In this document: positions 34,501 to 46,500 of the stretch, one piece after another
Layout: every line of letters begins with the position of its first letter
How positions within the stretch are numbered: position 1 is the stretch's first letter
Source: Actinomucor elegans
Lineage: Eukaryota; Mucoromycota; Mucoromycetes; Mucorales; Mucoraceae
Length of the DNA stretch: 64,000 nucleotides
Reading direction: 5' to 3'
Assembly (NCBI GenBank): GCA_026027325.1
Contig: JAMSLZ010000019.1
Coordinates: 434,001 to 498,000 of the forward strand
The notes under the pieces: model-generated
Database searches by the model: none
The model's input: only the letters and a program-made list of their open reading frames with translations
Told to the model about the DNA's origin: nothing
Program-made: the position numbers and the translations under genes

Positions 34501-37500
34501 CCATTGCGACATCATCTTCACCGGAAAACAGAATGCTATTATCCTTAAAGTACTTGTATGCTGCACCATCAAAGTAATCTTTATATTCACCGTCAGTTGA
34601 TTTATAGTTGTAGCGGTATTTCATCAAGTCTCTTGTCTTTGCATTCGCAAGCATTTGAGCGACTTGTTCACCAATAGGAAGCATCTTCATAGAGCGACGA
34701 GGTTTACCATGATCATCAAAGCGATTTTCTTTACAAGCAGGGTTTTTACATTGAATAGTCTCTATATCTTCCTTTTCAAACAGCATGCAACCATTGACGC
34801 AGACATCATGAAAATGACATTGAATATTGGTTTTTGCTTTAAGAGTACGATCCAAGGTATCAGGGAACATGAGAGTGGATGGTAGGTAACCTATATATAA
34901 TGGGAATAAAAGCTGATAAGTACTTTTTTTTTAACTCTATTTGAATAGATACATACCCAATCCATCGGTTTTACGGCTCTCTTCATTGTTTTTGATTATG
35001 GTACGCATTAGATAGACAAGTTCTCTTTGAGCCTCTCGAGGAATACCATACGTGTCGCAAATATCTCTCAATTGGATGCTATTTAATTCCGTATTGGTGA
35101 AAAGGTTTTGATCCGAGGATTTGACGTTGTAAGCAATTGGAGTAGGCTCTATTTCAAACAAGGTATATTGTTAAATTAAAAGCTTTAGTAATATATCTGT
35201 TAACTCACCTTGGACAGGAATGCTAGCTTCTTGCGTTTGGACGACCCTTTGTTTTCTATGATCACGATTATGGCTATAGTGATTACTCCTAGCTTTAACA
35301 GTTTTGAATGGCCTCAAACAAGTAGCGCAAGTATATTTATATGGTGTAGCAGAAGAGGAAACTTTGCCCATTTAAAGATAAGTAAAAACAAGTAAATATA
35401 TCGAATTAATGAATAGCGGTTTTGTTGTTTAGAAAAAGCAGGTCTTAAATACGTTTGCTTGGTCTACAATTGACAGAGTTCTCAATGGTAATTCATTGTT
35501 TTAGGCTGTTGAATCCTTTGAACTAATCAGCTTTTCATATTACTCAGCCTTCCAGATTATTCAGATATCGAATACATTTTAATGGATCCTTATGATTTCT
35601 AATCAAGCTAATTCCTTTCCAAGTCAGTCATACCTGTCAGTAAGCTTACTTTCCAGAAAGCTCTTTGGACATTAGTAAGGATTACTAATGGATAAATGGT
35701 AAAGTACGCTTATAAAACAGTTAAATAGCTCAAATCATTCAATCACTTTTCTTTATAATATATTTACTTTATAGCTATGTCAAACAACAACAACAATAAT
35801 TGGAGCGTCTACTTTGAGAAGATTGAACAAGAAATCTTAATCAACCGTCGTTTAATTCAAGATTTGATCCAAATATTAGCACCTCTATTTCCTCGAGAAG
35901 CTTCGAGGGTTTCATCTAACGAAGAAATTGAACAAGCACTTGACGATGGTACAATCATATCTGAAGCATGTTACTACATTCAGTTTTATTAACCTCTTAG
36001 CTTGTCATATATAGCTGAACGAGAAGCAATTGCAAATGCTTTGAATCCTAATTTACGTAGTAAACGGTCAATCCCAAAAGTGCTAGAAGAAGCAAAAGTG
36101 CGTTATCAACAAAAGGCAACCAAGACAAATGTCACCCCTTCTGCACCATTAAGGTTATATGCCCTCTTGAAACACCTCAAGTATATAAAAGGCCAACAAA
36201 ATGAACTGACCGATGATGATGTTCAACCGCAATACAATACGTTGAAATACTTGGCAAGAGATGTCTTGAAAGACATGGAAAGGGCAAATATAAATATTGT
36301 TGGTAAAACTTGGAGTGAAATTGGCGAAGAGGATACCAGCATTCAAGAACGTTATGCTTTGCTTTTAGAGAAACGTGCTTTAGATGTGGGCTTGCATCTG
36401 CATCTCTGTGTAGAGATGTGGGCTGCCAAGTTACTTTTATCTGAAGCACTCAAAAACAAGAAGACTGTACGTACCAGAAGTAATTCTGCTGAAGAAGGTG
36501 AAAGTCAACAAAATCAAGAATCTGTTGAAGACAATGAGATTGAATCGTTCTTCAGGTTAGATGCTTTTTTATTTCTGTTTTTATATCTTTATTAATATGC
36601 TTGTTATGCAAATAGTGTGGATAATCAGCATATCCTTGTTGATCGTCTAGCTACTTCTGTTGCTCCAGTTGGTCTTGCATCTCCAATTGCTAGCTTGTTG
36701 GATCTACATTCTGCTCGCTCATCAACGAAAAGAAAAGCCATTACGGTTCAACCTGACGTTGGTGAAGATGAGGAGGCTGGATCTGACAATCGTTCCAAAG
36801 AAGCGGATTCCAATAAGCGTAAACCACGCTCTAAGAAAAATACAAAAAAAACGAAATAAATATAGACGTTTTTTTATTGGTTTAAGTAGCTGACGTAGCA
36901 TTTTTCTGCGGCTTTTCAGTATTAAGAAAAACTTTTTTACACCAATCTTGAGTTTCTTTCTTTTTTTTCGTTTGCTAAATTGGCACATTAAACGTAAGGT
37001 TTCTTGACATTTGTCACTCTTATTGCGCACAACACTTTAACTGAAGCTTCTGTATAATAGGAATTAACCTCAATGTCAGCTTGTAATTGTGTTTTTTTTT
37101 CCAAGCTTTCGAATATTTCCCTCGTTCTTAATGTCGTAATTATCTATAAATACGTCGTCATTCATACTGCTTATATTCTTATACTGACTTGTATTCTTAA
37201 ATACTTATACCACTTCAGTAATACTTATAGCCAGTAATGCCATATAGCTTTTGAACCTTTACTATTAGTTTTAAAGCTAATAACCATTAAGTAAGTGCAA
37301 TGATTACTAATCCATTAATTTCTTTGTATATTAATCTAATACTGTTATAATAGATTTAGTTGTGTATATATACAAGACGAAGACTATTAAAACTGTAGCC
37401 CAGTGAATTATAATTGATTGTGTCTGATATAGTGTTGGTAAGTCTGTAGCAATAGCGAGTTTCATTCAAGAATCTAATCATTACTTACTTTAGGAAAAGA

Positions 37501-40500
37501 TGATTAAAATATGCTATTATACAAGCGTGGGCCATTCTTCTAAAGGTTAGTTCAAATATACTCTTAAAATATTGTTTCATCAACGATAACTGACATTATT
37601 TATACAGTTATTTGCTTAATTCATTTACCTGTTACTTGCCAGTGGGACATAAATTCTTTTATACTTGTATGACAATAAGGTAAGTTAAATACTGTTCGTG
37701 TGTGATAGAAAGCTGGTTATTGTATATTCAGCTATTGAAGGCTAGTGTGTATTAGAGTAATATCTGTTGAAGTTATATATTATATAAATAAAAAAAATAG
37801 CAATTAAATTATTATCTGAATAACCAAAATGACTATAATATTATTAGTAGTGTATTGTGAATATATGATAGAAAACTAATAATAATATTGATTATAAATC
37901 ATCAATATGGAGGGATTAATCCATACTATTATTGACTGGAAACCACTACTATTATACAATTTACCCATAATAATATTGAAGGAAAACCCTTAATATTATA
38001 GTATTTACCCATAATATTATCGAATAAGAGTCACTAATATTATCAACCGCCGAAAAAACACTGCCTAGAAATTGACAATAATTATTAGCAGAACTATAGT
38101 CGATTTTACCCCTAATATTATCAACTTTTGGGCAAAAACCGACAATATTTTCGCCATAGTGTCCCGCAGTAACTCCATTCAATTCCGAAGTTAGCTCTTC
38201 ATCTTCTGCTGTTCCTGTTCAGGAACACATGAATATCGATGAACACGCAGCCGTCCAGGCACAACTTTGTAAGTCAAACATATTTTCAAATTTACCCAAA
38301 CAAAGATCTAATGCGATTCTTTTACCTATTGTTGTGCAGAACATTCGCGTCTACGCATACTTGGATACAGGCTGTACGTTCAGCATATGTTCTCCTCGCT
38401 TCTTTCGTTCTCTTGGTGTTGGCTTTACGCCTTCATCTGGTACGGTTCAGCTTGGTCATGTTAACACGCAACAACCTAGGATTGGTTATACTTCTTTGAA
38501 CATTTTGTACAATAAAATACAATTGAAGCATAAATTTGAATTGTTTGATTTCTATACAGAGGACGATAGTGCGCCTATTTTATTTGGTCTTGACATTATG
38601 CCTCTTCTTAACATCGCTATCACTGGGTTGGTATCAACTTGGGATGATCATACTGGTCCTGCATTGCCATCACCAATCGATCCTGAAGATATCAAACCTA
38701 ATAATAGTCCTTTTGGTACTGCTGATGAACGCCAATTGATGCAATCTAAACTTAAACCACTGTTAGCTGCAAACGCTAATATCGATTTGAAGAATACCTA
38801 CTGCAATTTGCCTGGTGCAATAGTACAATTGGAAACGCAACCCGGTAAAGTAGCTTACCGTAAGCCATACCCAATTCCTATTGCCTACAAGCAATCCGTA
38901 TTAGATCAAATTGAAACTTGGAAAAATGAAGGTGTAATAGAAATTGCACAAAGCCACACCGGCTTTAATTCTCCCCTTCTATGTGTTAGTAAGAAAAATG
39001 CTGATGGTATCTATTCGTTTAAGAAGCCTAGAGTAGTAGCTGACGTTCGTGAGTTAAACTCGATTCTTATTAGTACGGATAAGTACAATATACCTCTCAT
39101 TTCGGACATCCATGAACGCTTAAGTAATGCCAAAATCATTACTAGTATCGATATCCATTCTTGCTTCACTAGCTTCCTCGTTGACCCTGCTCACAAAAGC
39201 AAGTTAAACTTTATGTGTCCTTTTACTAACTTGCAATATACTTTTCGCAAAGTATGTTTCGGTGTGTCCTTTATTGCTAATTTGGTACAAAGGACCTTAA
39301 CTAACTTGTTCAGTGACCTTCCTTACGTAACGATCTATATCGATGACATTTGCATCAGTACCAATGATTCTCTAGCACATCATACTGATTGTGTAGCCGA
39401 AGTTATCCGTCGCCTCACAAACGCAAATCTTCAACTTTCTCCAGAAAAGATTGTACTTGCTCAGAAAAGTATTCACATTTTGGGTTGGTCAATTGTAGAT
39501 GGTAAATTGATGCCTGATCCAAGAAAAGTATCAAATGTACACACCTGGCCTCTTCCTCAGACGGGTAAAGACATTATGCGATACTTGGGTTACTTCAATT
39601 ACTTTCGTTCTGCGATTCCTGGATACAGTCGTTTAGCAGCTCCACTTGATGAGTTACGCAGTAGTAAATCACTTGCAGCTATATGGTCTGACAAACACAC
39701 GCAAGCTTTTCGCAACTTGCAAGCAGCCTTGTCGTCTGCTCTCGTGTTATCTCCTCCTGACTTTCGTTACCGTTTCCATGTCGCAACTGACGCGTCTAAA
39801 ACTGGTATTGGTGGAGTCATTTACTATATCAAAAATGATACGGTTCATTATGTGACTATGGCTTCTCGCAAGCTATCTACCTCCGAAATGAATTACAGTA
39901 CAACAAAACGAGAATTACTTGCTATTGTCTACATGTTGACTAAGTATCATAAATGGTTATTCGGTATTAAATTCACTTTGCATACTGATCATAAAAGCCT
40001 TATCTTTTTACATGATCAAAGCACCCCCAACACCTTGATGCTGACTTGGTGGGACACTATTTTTTCTTTTACGTTCGATGTTGTTCATATTCCTGGAATT
40101 AAGAACATCATTCCCGATACTCTTAGTCGACTGTTTTCTGATGACGAACCCAACAGTCTGGAGGAGGGTGGAAATATTGTTAACCATCAAAACATATTTG
40201 AGAACCATAAGAAAAGATATAATACCACGCGTTCTGAACGTAAACTGCAAATACGGTATCCTACAGATAAAAACAAGTCACGCAAAAGAATACTATCTGC
40301 TAGAAACGGGACTGAAAATAAAACAAAAGGAAATTACGCCTTTTCATCTTTCCCAACAGTTTCTACAAACTACGATGATAATACCAATACATCATCCAAC
40401 CACATTGACTCATCCAATACTACATCGTTCGATAGTTACAATAAGACACCTCTTATTTCTCGCGCAATGCAATATGCTGATTATATGACACCACCTGAAA

Positions 40501-43500
40501 AGGATCGCGTTTCTATTATTATGAAAGCACACTTGCTTGGCCATTTTGGCGTAAATGCAATTGAGAAAACTATTCACAATGATTACAAATTACATTGGAC
40601 TAATTTGCGACAAGACATTCAAAGAGTTATCAATGATTGTGAAGCTTGCCAAGCACATGGCATCTATCGAGTTGGTTATCACCCTCCTAGAAGCGTGTTG
40701 CCTGACGGTGTCTTCGATCATATCTGTATAGATCTCGGTGATTTCAATACTACATCATCTCGTGGTAATAACTTTATGTTAGTTGTAGTAGATTACTTTA
40801 GTCGATTTACAATTCTACGTGCACTCCCTGACAAGAGTAGTTACAGTGTAGCAAAAGAATTACTTCACATATGCTGTCAGTTCGGATTCCCTCGGATCAT
40901 CACGCATGACAATGGTATGGAATTTGTGAATGAAGTGGTTAAACAATTTATACAAATGAGTGGCATGGATAGACGGCTTAGCTTGCCCTATACTCCTACT
41001 GGAAACAGTGTAGTAGAAAGCTATGTTGGCATCTGTAAACGTAGTATCATCAAAGCGTTAACTGCTAATGCTGTTGAACCTGAATCTTGGGATTTGTATT
41101 TAGACGTGATCCAATACTCTGTCAATTGTCAGTATTCGCGATTGCATAAATCTCGTCCTTTTGCGGTTATGTTCAATAGACAGCCTAATGACTTTATCGA
41201 CTACACGGATGTAAAACCTACCATCAATATCGAGAAATCTGATAGTAAACTCATTGATAAGAAGCTGAAATATGTCAAAGATGTCATTATTCCTTCTATT
41301 GCTAAACGCATTAAAGAGACACAATTAAACGATCATTTAAAATTCCAAAAGAATAACAAGATCATTGAAACAAAGTACCCTCTTAATTCTAAAGTTATGA
41401 TCGTGAACGTACTCAAATCATCTAAACTGCAACCCAGATGGTTAGGTCCTTTTATCATTAAAGGCTACACCAAGCATGGTAGTTACATTTTAGAAGATCT
41501 CACTGGCTCTTTATTATCTCGTGATGTACCTACGCATCAGATAAGACTGATTCAATCAGGAGATCAACGATCTGAAAGCGAACTTAACGAGAAACATTAT
41601 GAGGTACAAGCAATTGTAAACCATCGACTCTTGCCAGACGGTGAATACGAGTATTACGTGCATTGGGTTGGATACGATGACCAAGAAAAATACAATACTT
41701 GGCAGACGGTTGATACCTTCGATTCGAAGAAACCTATTCAAGACTATTGGACACGTCGTCAAGCAACCATTGCAAGCACAACAGGTAGATCCCTGCCTAA
41801 TACTATCAACAAGCGAAGAATACCTGCTCGTAATAAACACAGCAGATCGTTTGTACCTAAAGCATATAATACAAGATCTTGAGTTGCTTAATTGCACTCT
41901 GCAAGTGTAATTGTCTTTTCCCTTATGTTACTTTTTTCCTATAATGGTTTTTTACAAGGTTTTTTATGACAGTTTACATTACACACGATCTTACATCTAA
42001 CACAATGCTTACATCCTATCCTTTCGTTCTTATGATTATTACATCTTTAATACAAAGATACTTCTAAGGTGATGACCTCATCTGGAAGGGGGCAATGTTG
42101 TATTCCACCTACTATTTTGCATCGACATAATAGTAAGGAATCAACTGTTCATTTATGTCATACACGGACTCTATCTGATAACCCAATCAGATTAACGAGG
42201 CCTGCATAAATACAAGCGATGTGTCATCCTTAGAACTATTAGCCAATAATCCTTACAAGAAACACGCGGCATCATACTATCGAGTAGTATCGAGTGTATC
42301 TCAAGATAAGACCTGAATATCGAATAACGCGTGGGTTATACAATTACAACAATGCATGGTTGAAAGGCTTATTAGTGGCTGCTGGGATTGGACTCCGTTG
42401 TACGGCCATGCGTGCTGATAGATATTGAATGCTACACTATTAAGCTCTGATGAAATGTATATAAAGAAGACTTGATTTTGAATTGTGAATAAAACATTAG
42501 AATAACTTTTACTATCAGGATAGCTGATTCCATTTACTGTCTATTCTTTTATTATTGTATTTTAAATTATATCCTTCGTCTTTAGCACCGGATATAACAC
42601 TCCTTTACGATTCCCTACCAGCTGGCAACAATTCCATACTTATGGTGAAAAAGTCGCTGGTTCTTATAGAGGTAAGATGGGTATTACATTATTGGTCAAT
42701 CCCTCGTGTCCATACCCTGTAATTCCTATCCCCTCGGGTTCTCCCTATGTCTTCTCTTGCCAAGTCTCTTCTCTCCTGATTCATTGTGTCTATGCTCCTC
42801 CTTCCCTGACCGATGACGAATTTATGTCTCTCATTACCGCACTACCTATGCAAACTCATCCCTCTCAGAAAAATGCTATTCTTTGTGGTGATCTGAATGC
42901 GCGCAGTGTATCTCTTCTTGGTGATACTCGTACCAACACGCGTGGCAGCCGTCTTGGTGAGTGGATCGAAGAAGCTGGTCTCTTTTGCTGGAATGCTCTG
43001 TTAGCTAGAGGTGTACCTACTCTCAGTTCTCAAAGTCGTTTAGCAAACTCTCAACCTGGTCATACCTCTTGGAACAGTGTTATTGACTTGTTCATTAGCT
43101 ACTCTGATTTGGTAAATACTTCCCTGGTGATTCGCGAGAATAGCCTTGGCTCTGATCATGTCCCTGTCACCTTGACGTGTTCTTTACAAGATGCTCCTCC
43201 ACCTCCAGTGGCTCATCCTCGTGTTCTTTGGAAAATGTCTGTGTTAGATGAACACAAGAGTGCTGAGCTTTATAAGTCTCTTTTTCGGGTGAAGGTTTCA
43301 CCAATCAAAAATGCACTCTTGGCAGAAGTTAAGTATTCACTAGAACTATATGCACGCAATAACAGTCGCACCTCTACTCACGCTATTCCTTTTCAACATA
43401 ATAGAGAACCTCCTGATGTTGATAGGCTAGCTGATAGACTCACTGAGATCATCCACTACTGTCTGGACCACTCTGTCGGTAGAAAGAAGCCCCCTCGTCC

Positions 43501-46500
43501 ACCTGGCAATGCTCGGTTCTGGACTGATCGTCTTCAATCTTTGGTTGATTCTCGTGAGGATACCAGAAGGGCTTGGAAACGAGCGCCTGATGGTGTTGGT
43601 AAAGCTGTATTCTGGAAAGAATATGTGGCTGCATGTGATGCTTTTACCTGTGAACTGAAACGCCGGCGTCGTGAGACTTGGAAACAGTTCTGTGATAAGC
43701 TATCCAATGGTGATTTTGCTGAGACGACCACTATTATCAAGCGTATGCGCCGTAATCGTACGATGTCTCCTGGGTTTTCGCACCCTGAAGGTCCTGCTAC
43801 TGCTGCTACTGTGATGTCAAGTCATCTTCGTTCAGTCTTTGCTGGTGATCAGCTTCCTGATCTTCGACCTTCTGCTCCTCCTCTACCGAATGGCCCTTGT
43901 CTTACACGTCATGATATCCTATATCTCTGCTCAACTTTTGATATTACTGTTGATAGCTTGGTTAGCCACCCTATTGATAAGAGTGAACTCATGGATAATA
44001 TATCAGATTCTGATTGCCCATTCTCAGTGGAATTGGTTACCTTGGTAATAATCAAGAGATTAGCACGTCGCAAAGCGCCTGGTGTTGACCACATTCGTAC
44101 TGAAATGCTACTACCAATCTTGAATGATTTGGCCCCAGTGTTGGTGCTGCTCTTTTCTCTGTGTTGGATCTGGTCTCGGGTTCCTAAAACTTGGTGTACT
44201 GCCCAGGTGATCCCTATCTTCAAGAAAGGTGATCCACTAGACGCTGCTAACTATAGACCCATTAGTTTGACATCAGTCATGCGTAAGGTTATGGAACTAT
44301 GCCTATATCCTGGTCTACTAGATTCTGCTCCTACACATGATATTGTACAAGGTGGATTTCGTGCAAATCGCGGTACATTGGATCAAGCTTTAGCTCTACA
44401 TGAGATCTGTCGTCAACATACAATAGATCATATGGGGGAACCTCCTGTACTATGCTTTCTGGACATCAAACAAGCCTATGATAGTGTTGATCGTAATATC
44501 ATTTGGCGTGCTCTTGAAACACATGTACCTGATGCTCTACTTGGTATTCTACAATGCCTCTTTGACAATGTTCGAATTGAAGCTTTGGTATCTGGTGCTC
44601 GCTCTCCTACTTTTTGGCCTGGAACGGGAGTACTACAAGGATCTATCCTCTCACCATTTTTATACTCTGTATATATCAACTCGTTACCTGCTGCTCTTAG
44701 AGCAACGTTAAAAATAAAAAAAAATAAAAATTAGTTTTTAAATTAAATAGTGTTTTTTGTAATTATATTTTTTTTTGTTTAACACTTTTTTATTGTAATT
44801 TTTGAAAGTTTGGTAATTAACGTAAAAATAAGAAATTGCAATAATTATGCAAAACTTATAAAGATTAAACTTTTATATTACTTTTCAATACAATTAAACT
44901 TTTTTTTTTCATAATATTTCACACCAGATCGAAACCCTGTTGTGCGACAATTTTTTTCTTTTAAAATTGATTAAAAAGCACGTCGTAAGTTTTTTAGCAA
45001 CTTACAACTTGATAAATAAAGAAAACTATATAATTTTAATTTAATAATATAAAAATAATTATAATATATATATTAATTATTAATGGTATGTAATGTAGCT
45101 CTTATATAAAAATTGCTCTTTGTTTTTGATTCATAGTATCAATTTTTATTTTATTTTTTGCCAAATGTTTGAATGTTTAATATTAAAATAATTATAATTA
45201 TAATCATTTCTGTAACATTAATTCAAACTCAATTACTTTTTTCTAAAAAATTGAATTATTATATAAATAAAAATAAGAACATCTTATGACAATTGAAATA
45301 GAGGAACTATTAGAAAATGAATATGAAGAGATTAAAACAAATTATTGGAAATTTTTAGATAATACATATAAATCTAATATTGAAAAACAATATCATAGAA
45401 GTAAAATAGGAAATTTTATTAACATTCAAAATATAAAAAAAGAATTATATGAACTATTAGGTGCAATTCCTATATTTGTATTTTTAACAGAAATTTGTAG
45501 TAAAATTAAAATGCCATCACCAGTATATAATGTAGAAAAAGGAATTTTGATTTTAAAATTATTAGTAGATGGTTGTTCCATTAATGATATGAAAATTTAT
45601 GATGAGAATGATTCTTTTTATAGAATTTATAAATCTGTTTTTATTGATAATATAGATTTTTTAGAAAATTGGGTTAATAATACGATGTTTTATTGTTTTA
45701 GCAACAGCATTACTAGATTATTATATAGTAAATTATACAATCCTAAAAATTTTGAACATTGTACATTACTTTTAGATGGAAGACATAATAGAATAGTAAT
45801 TGAAGATATTGATTTAAATAAAAAAGATTTATATTCTTATAAATTAAAGAAAAATGCATTAAACACCCAATTTATTATAGATTCAGCAGGATATATCATC
45901 TATGTTTCAGAATCATTACCATGTAAATTTAATAATGACGATAATATGTTTATTAATAATATAAATTTAATGAAATTTTTTAAACTGACAGATTGTTTAT
46001 GCTATGATGGATTATATGAAATGTATTAGATGAAATTTTAAAAAAATATAATAATGTAGGATTACATATTACAGAAAATAACTTTTGTTTTCCAATAAAA
46101 AAAGAAAAAAATATTGATTTAGATGTTGATGAATTAAATTTTAATAAACAATTAGGATCATATAGAAGTACCATTGAAACTTTTTTTGCAAAATTTTCAA
46201 ATATATTCAAAAGATTTAGCTACAAAGCCAATGCAAGAATTACAAAAGAAAAAACATATAACATTCAGATTAAATTAGCATTAGTTTTATTTAATATCAA
46301 AAACTTTGTAGAAAAAAATAATATAGAAGAAAAATCTTATTATAAACTATGGATGGAAAAAGATTTTGATTTTTTTGATACTATTAAGGATTTTAATATC
46401 GAAACTAAATCAATAAAGGCGGTATATAAAAAAGAAAATATAATGAATATGAAAAGTTTACAGGATGATCTTCTAAATAAACTTTTATCTGATAATAATT

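Larger units (their letters stand above)
30788..38161 (-). mobile_element. CACTA element, copy 1 (in TE-B gag-pol)
   Basis: 7,374 bp with inverted ends CACTATGGCGAAAATATTGT (30788) and its complement at 38161. Flanks share CCC if one extra T is allowed at the right end. A Tnp2-type transposase runs on the minus strand and a second gene on the plus strand from a shared central promoter. Subterminal DNA at both ends repeats short AATATTAT motifs (for example 30817-30895 and about 37960-38160), as expected for transposase-binding sites. Confidence 0.9.
28719..42599 (+). mobile_element. TE-B: chromodomain Ty3-like LTR retrotransposon with nested CACTA element
   Basis: LTRs of 504 bp (28719-29222, 42096-42599) are identical by eye, TG..CA, flanked by CTCCT (28714-28718, 42600-42604). 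LINE-2 at 60985-61000 gives the uninterrupted site. A polypurine tract TGGAAGGGGGCAA precedes the right LTR. One gag-pol frame is interrupted by the CACTA element at 30788-38161. Confidence 0.92.
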
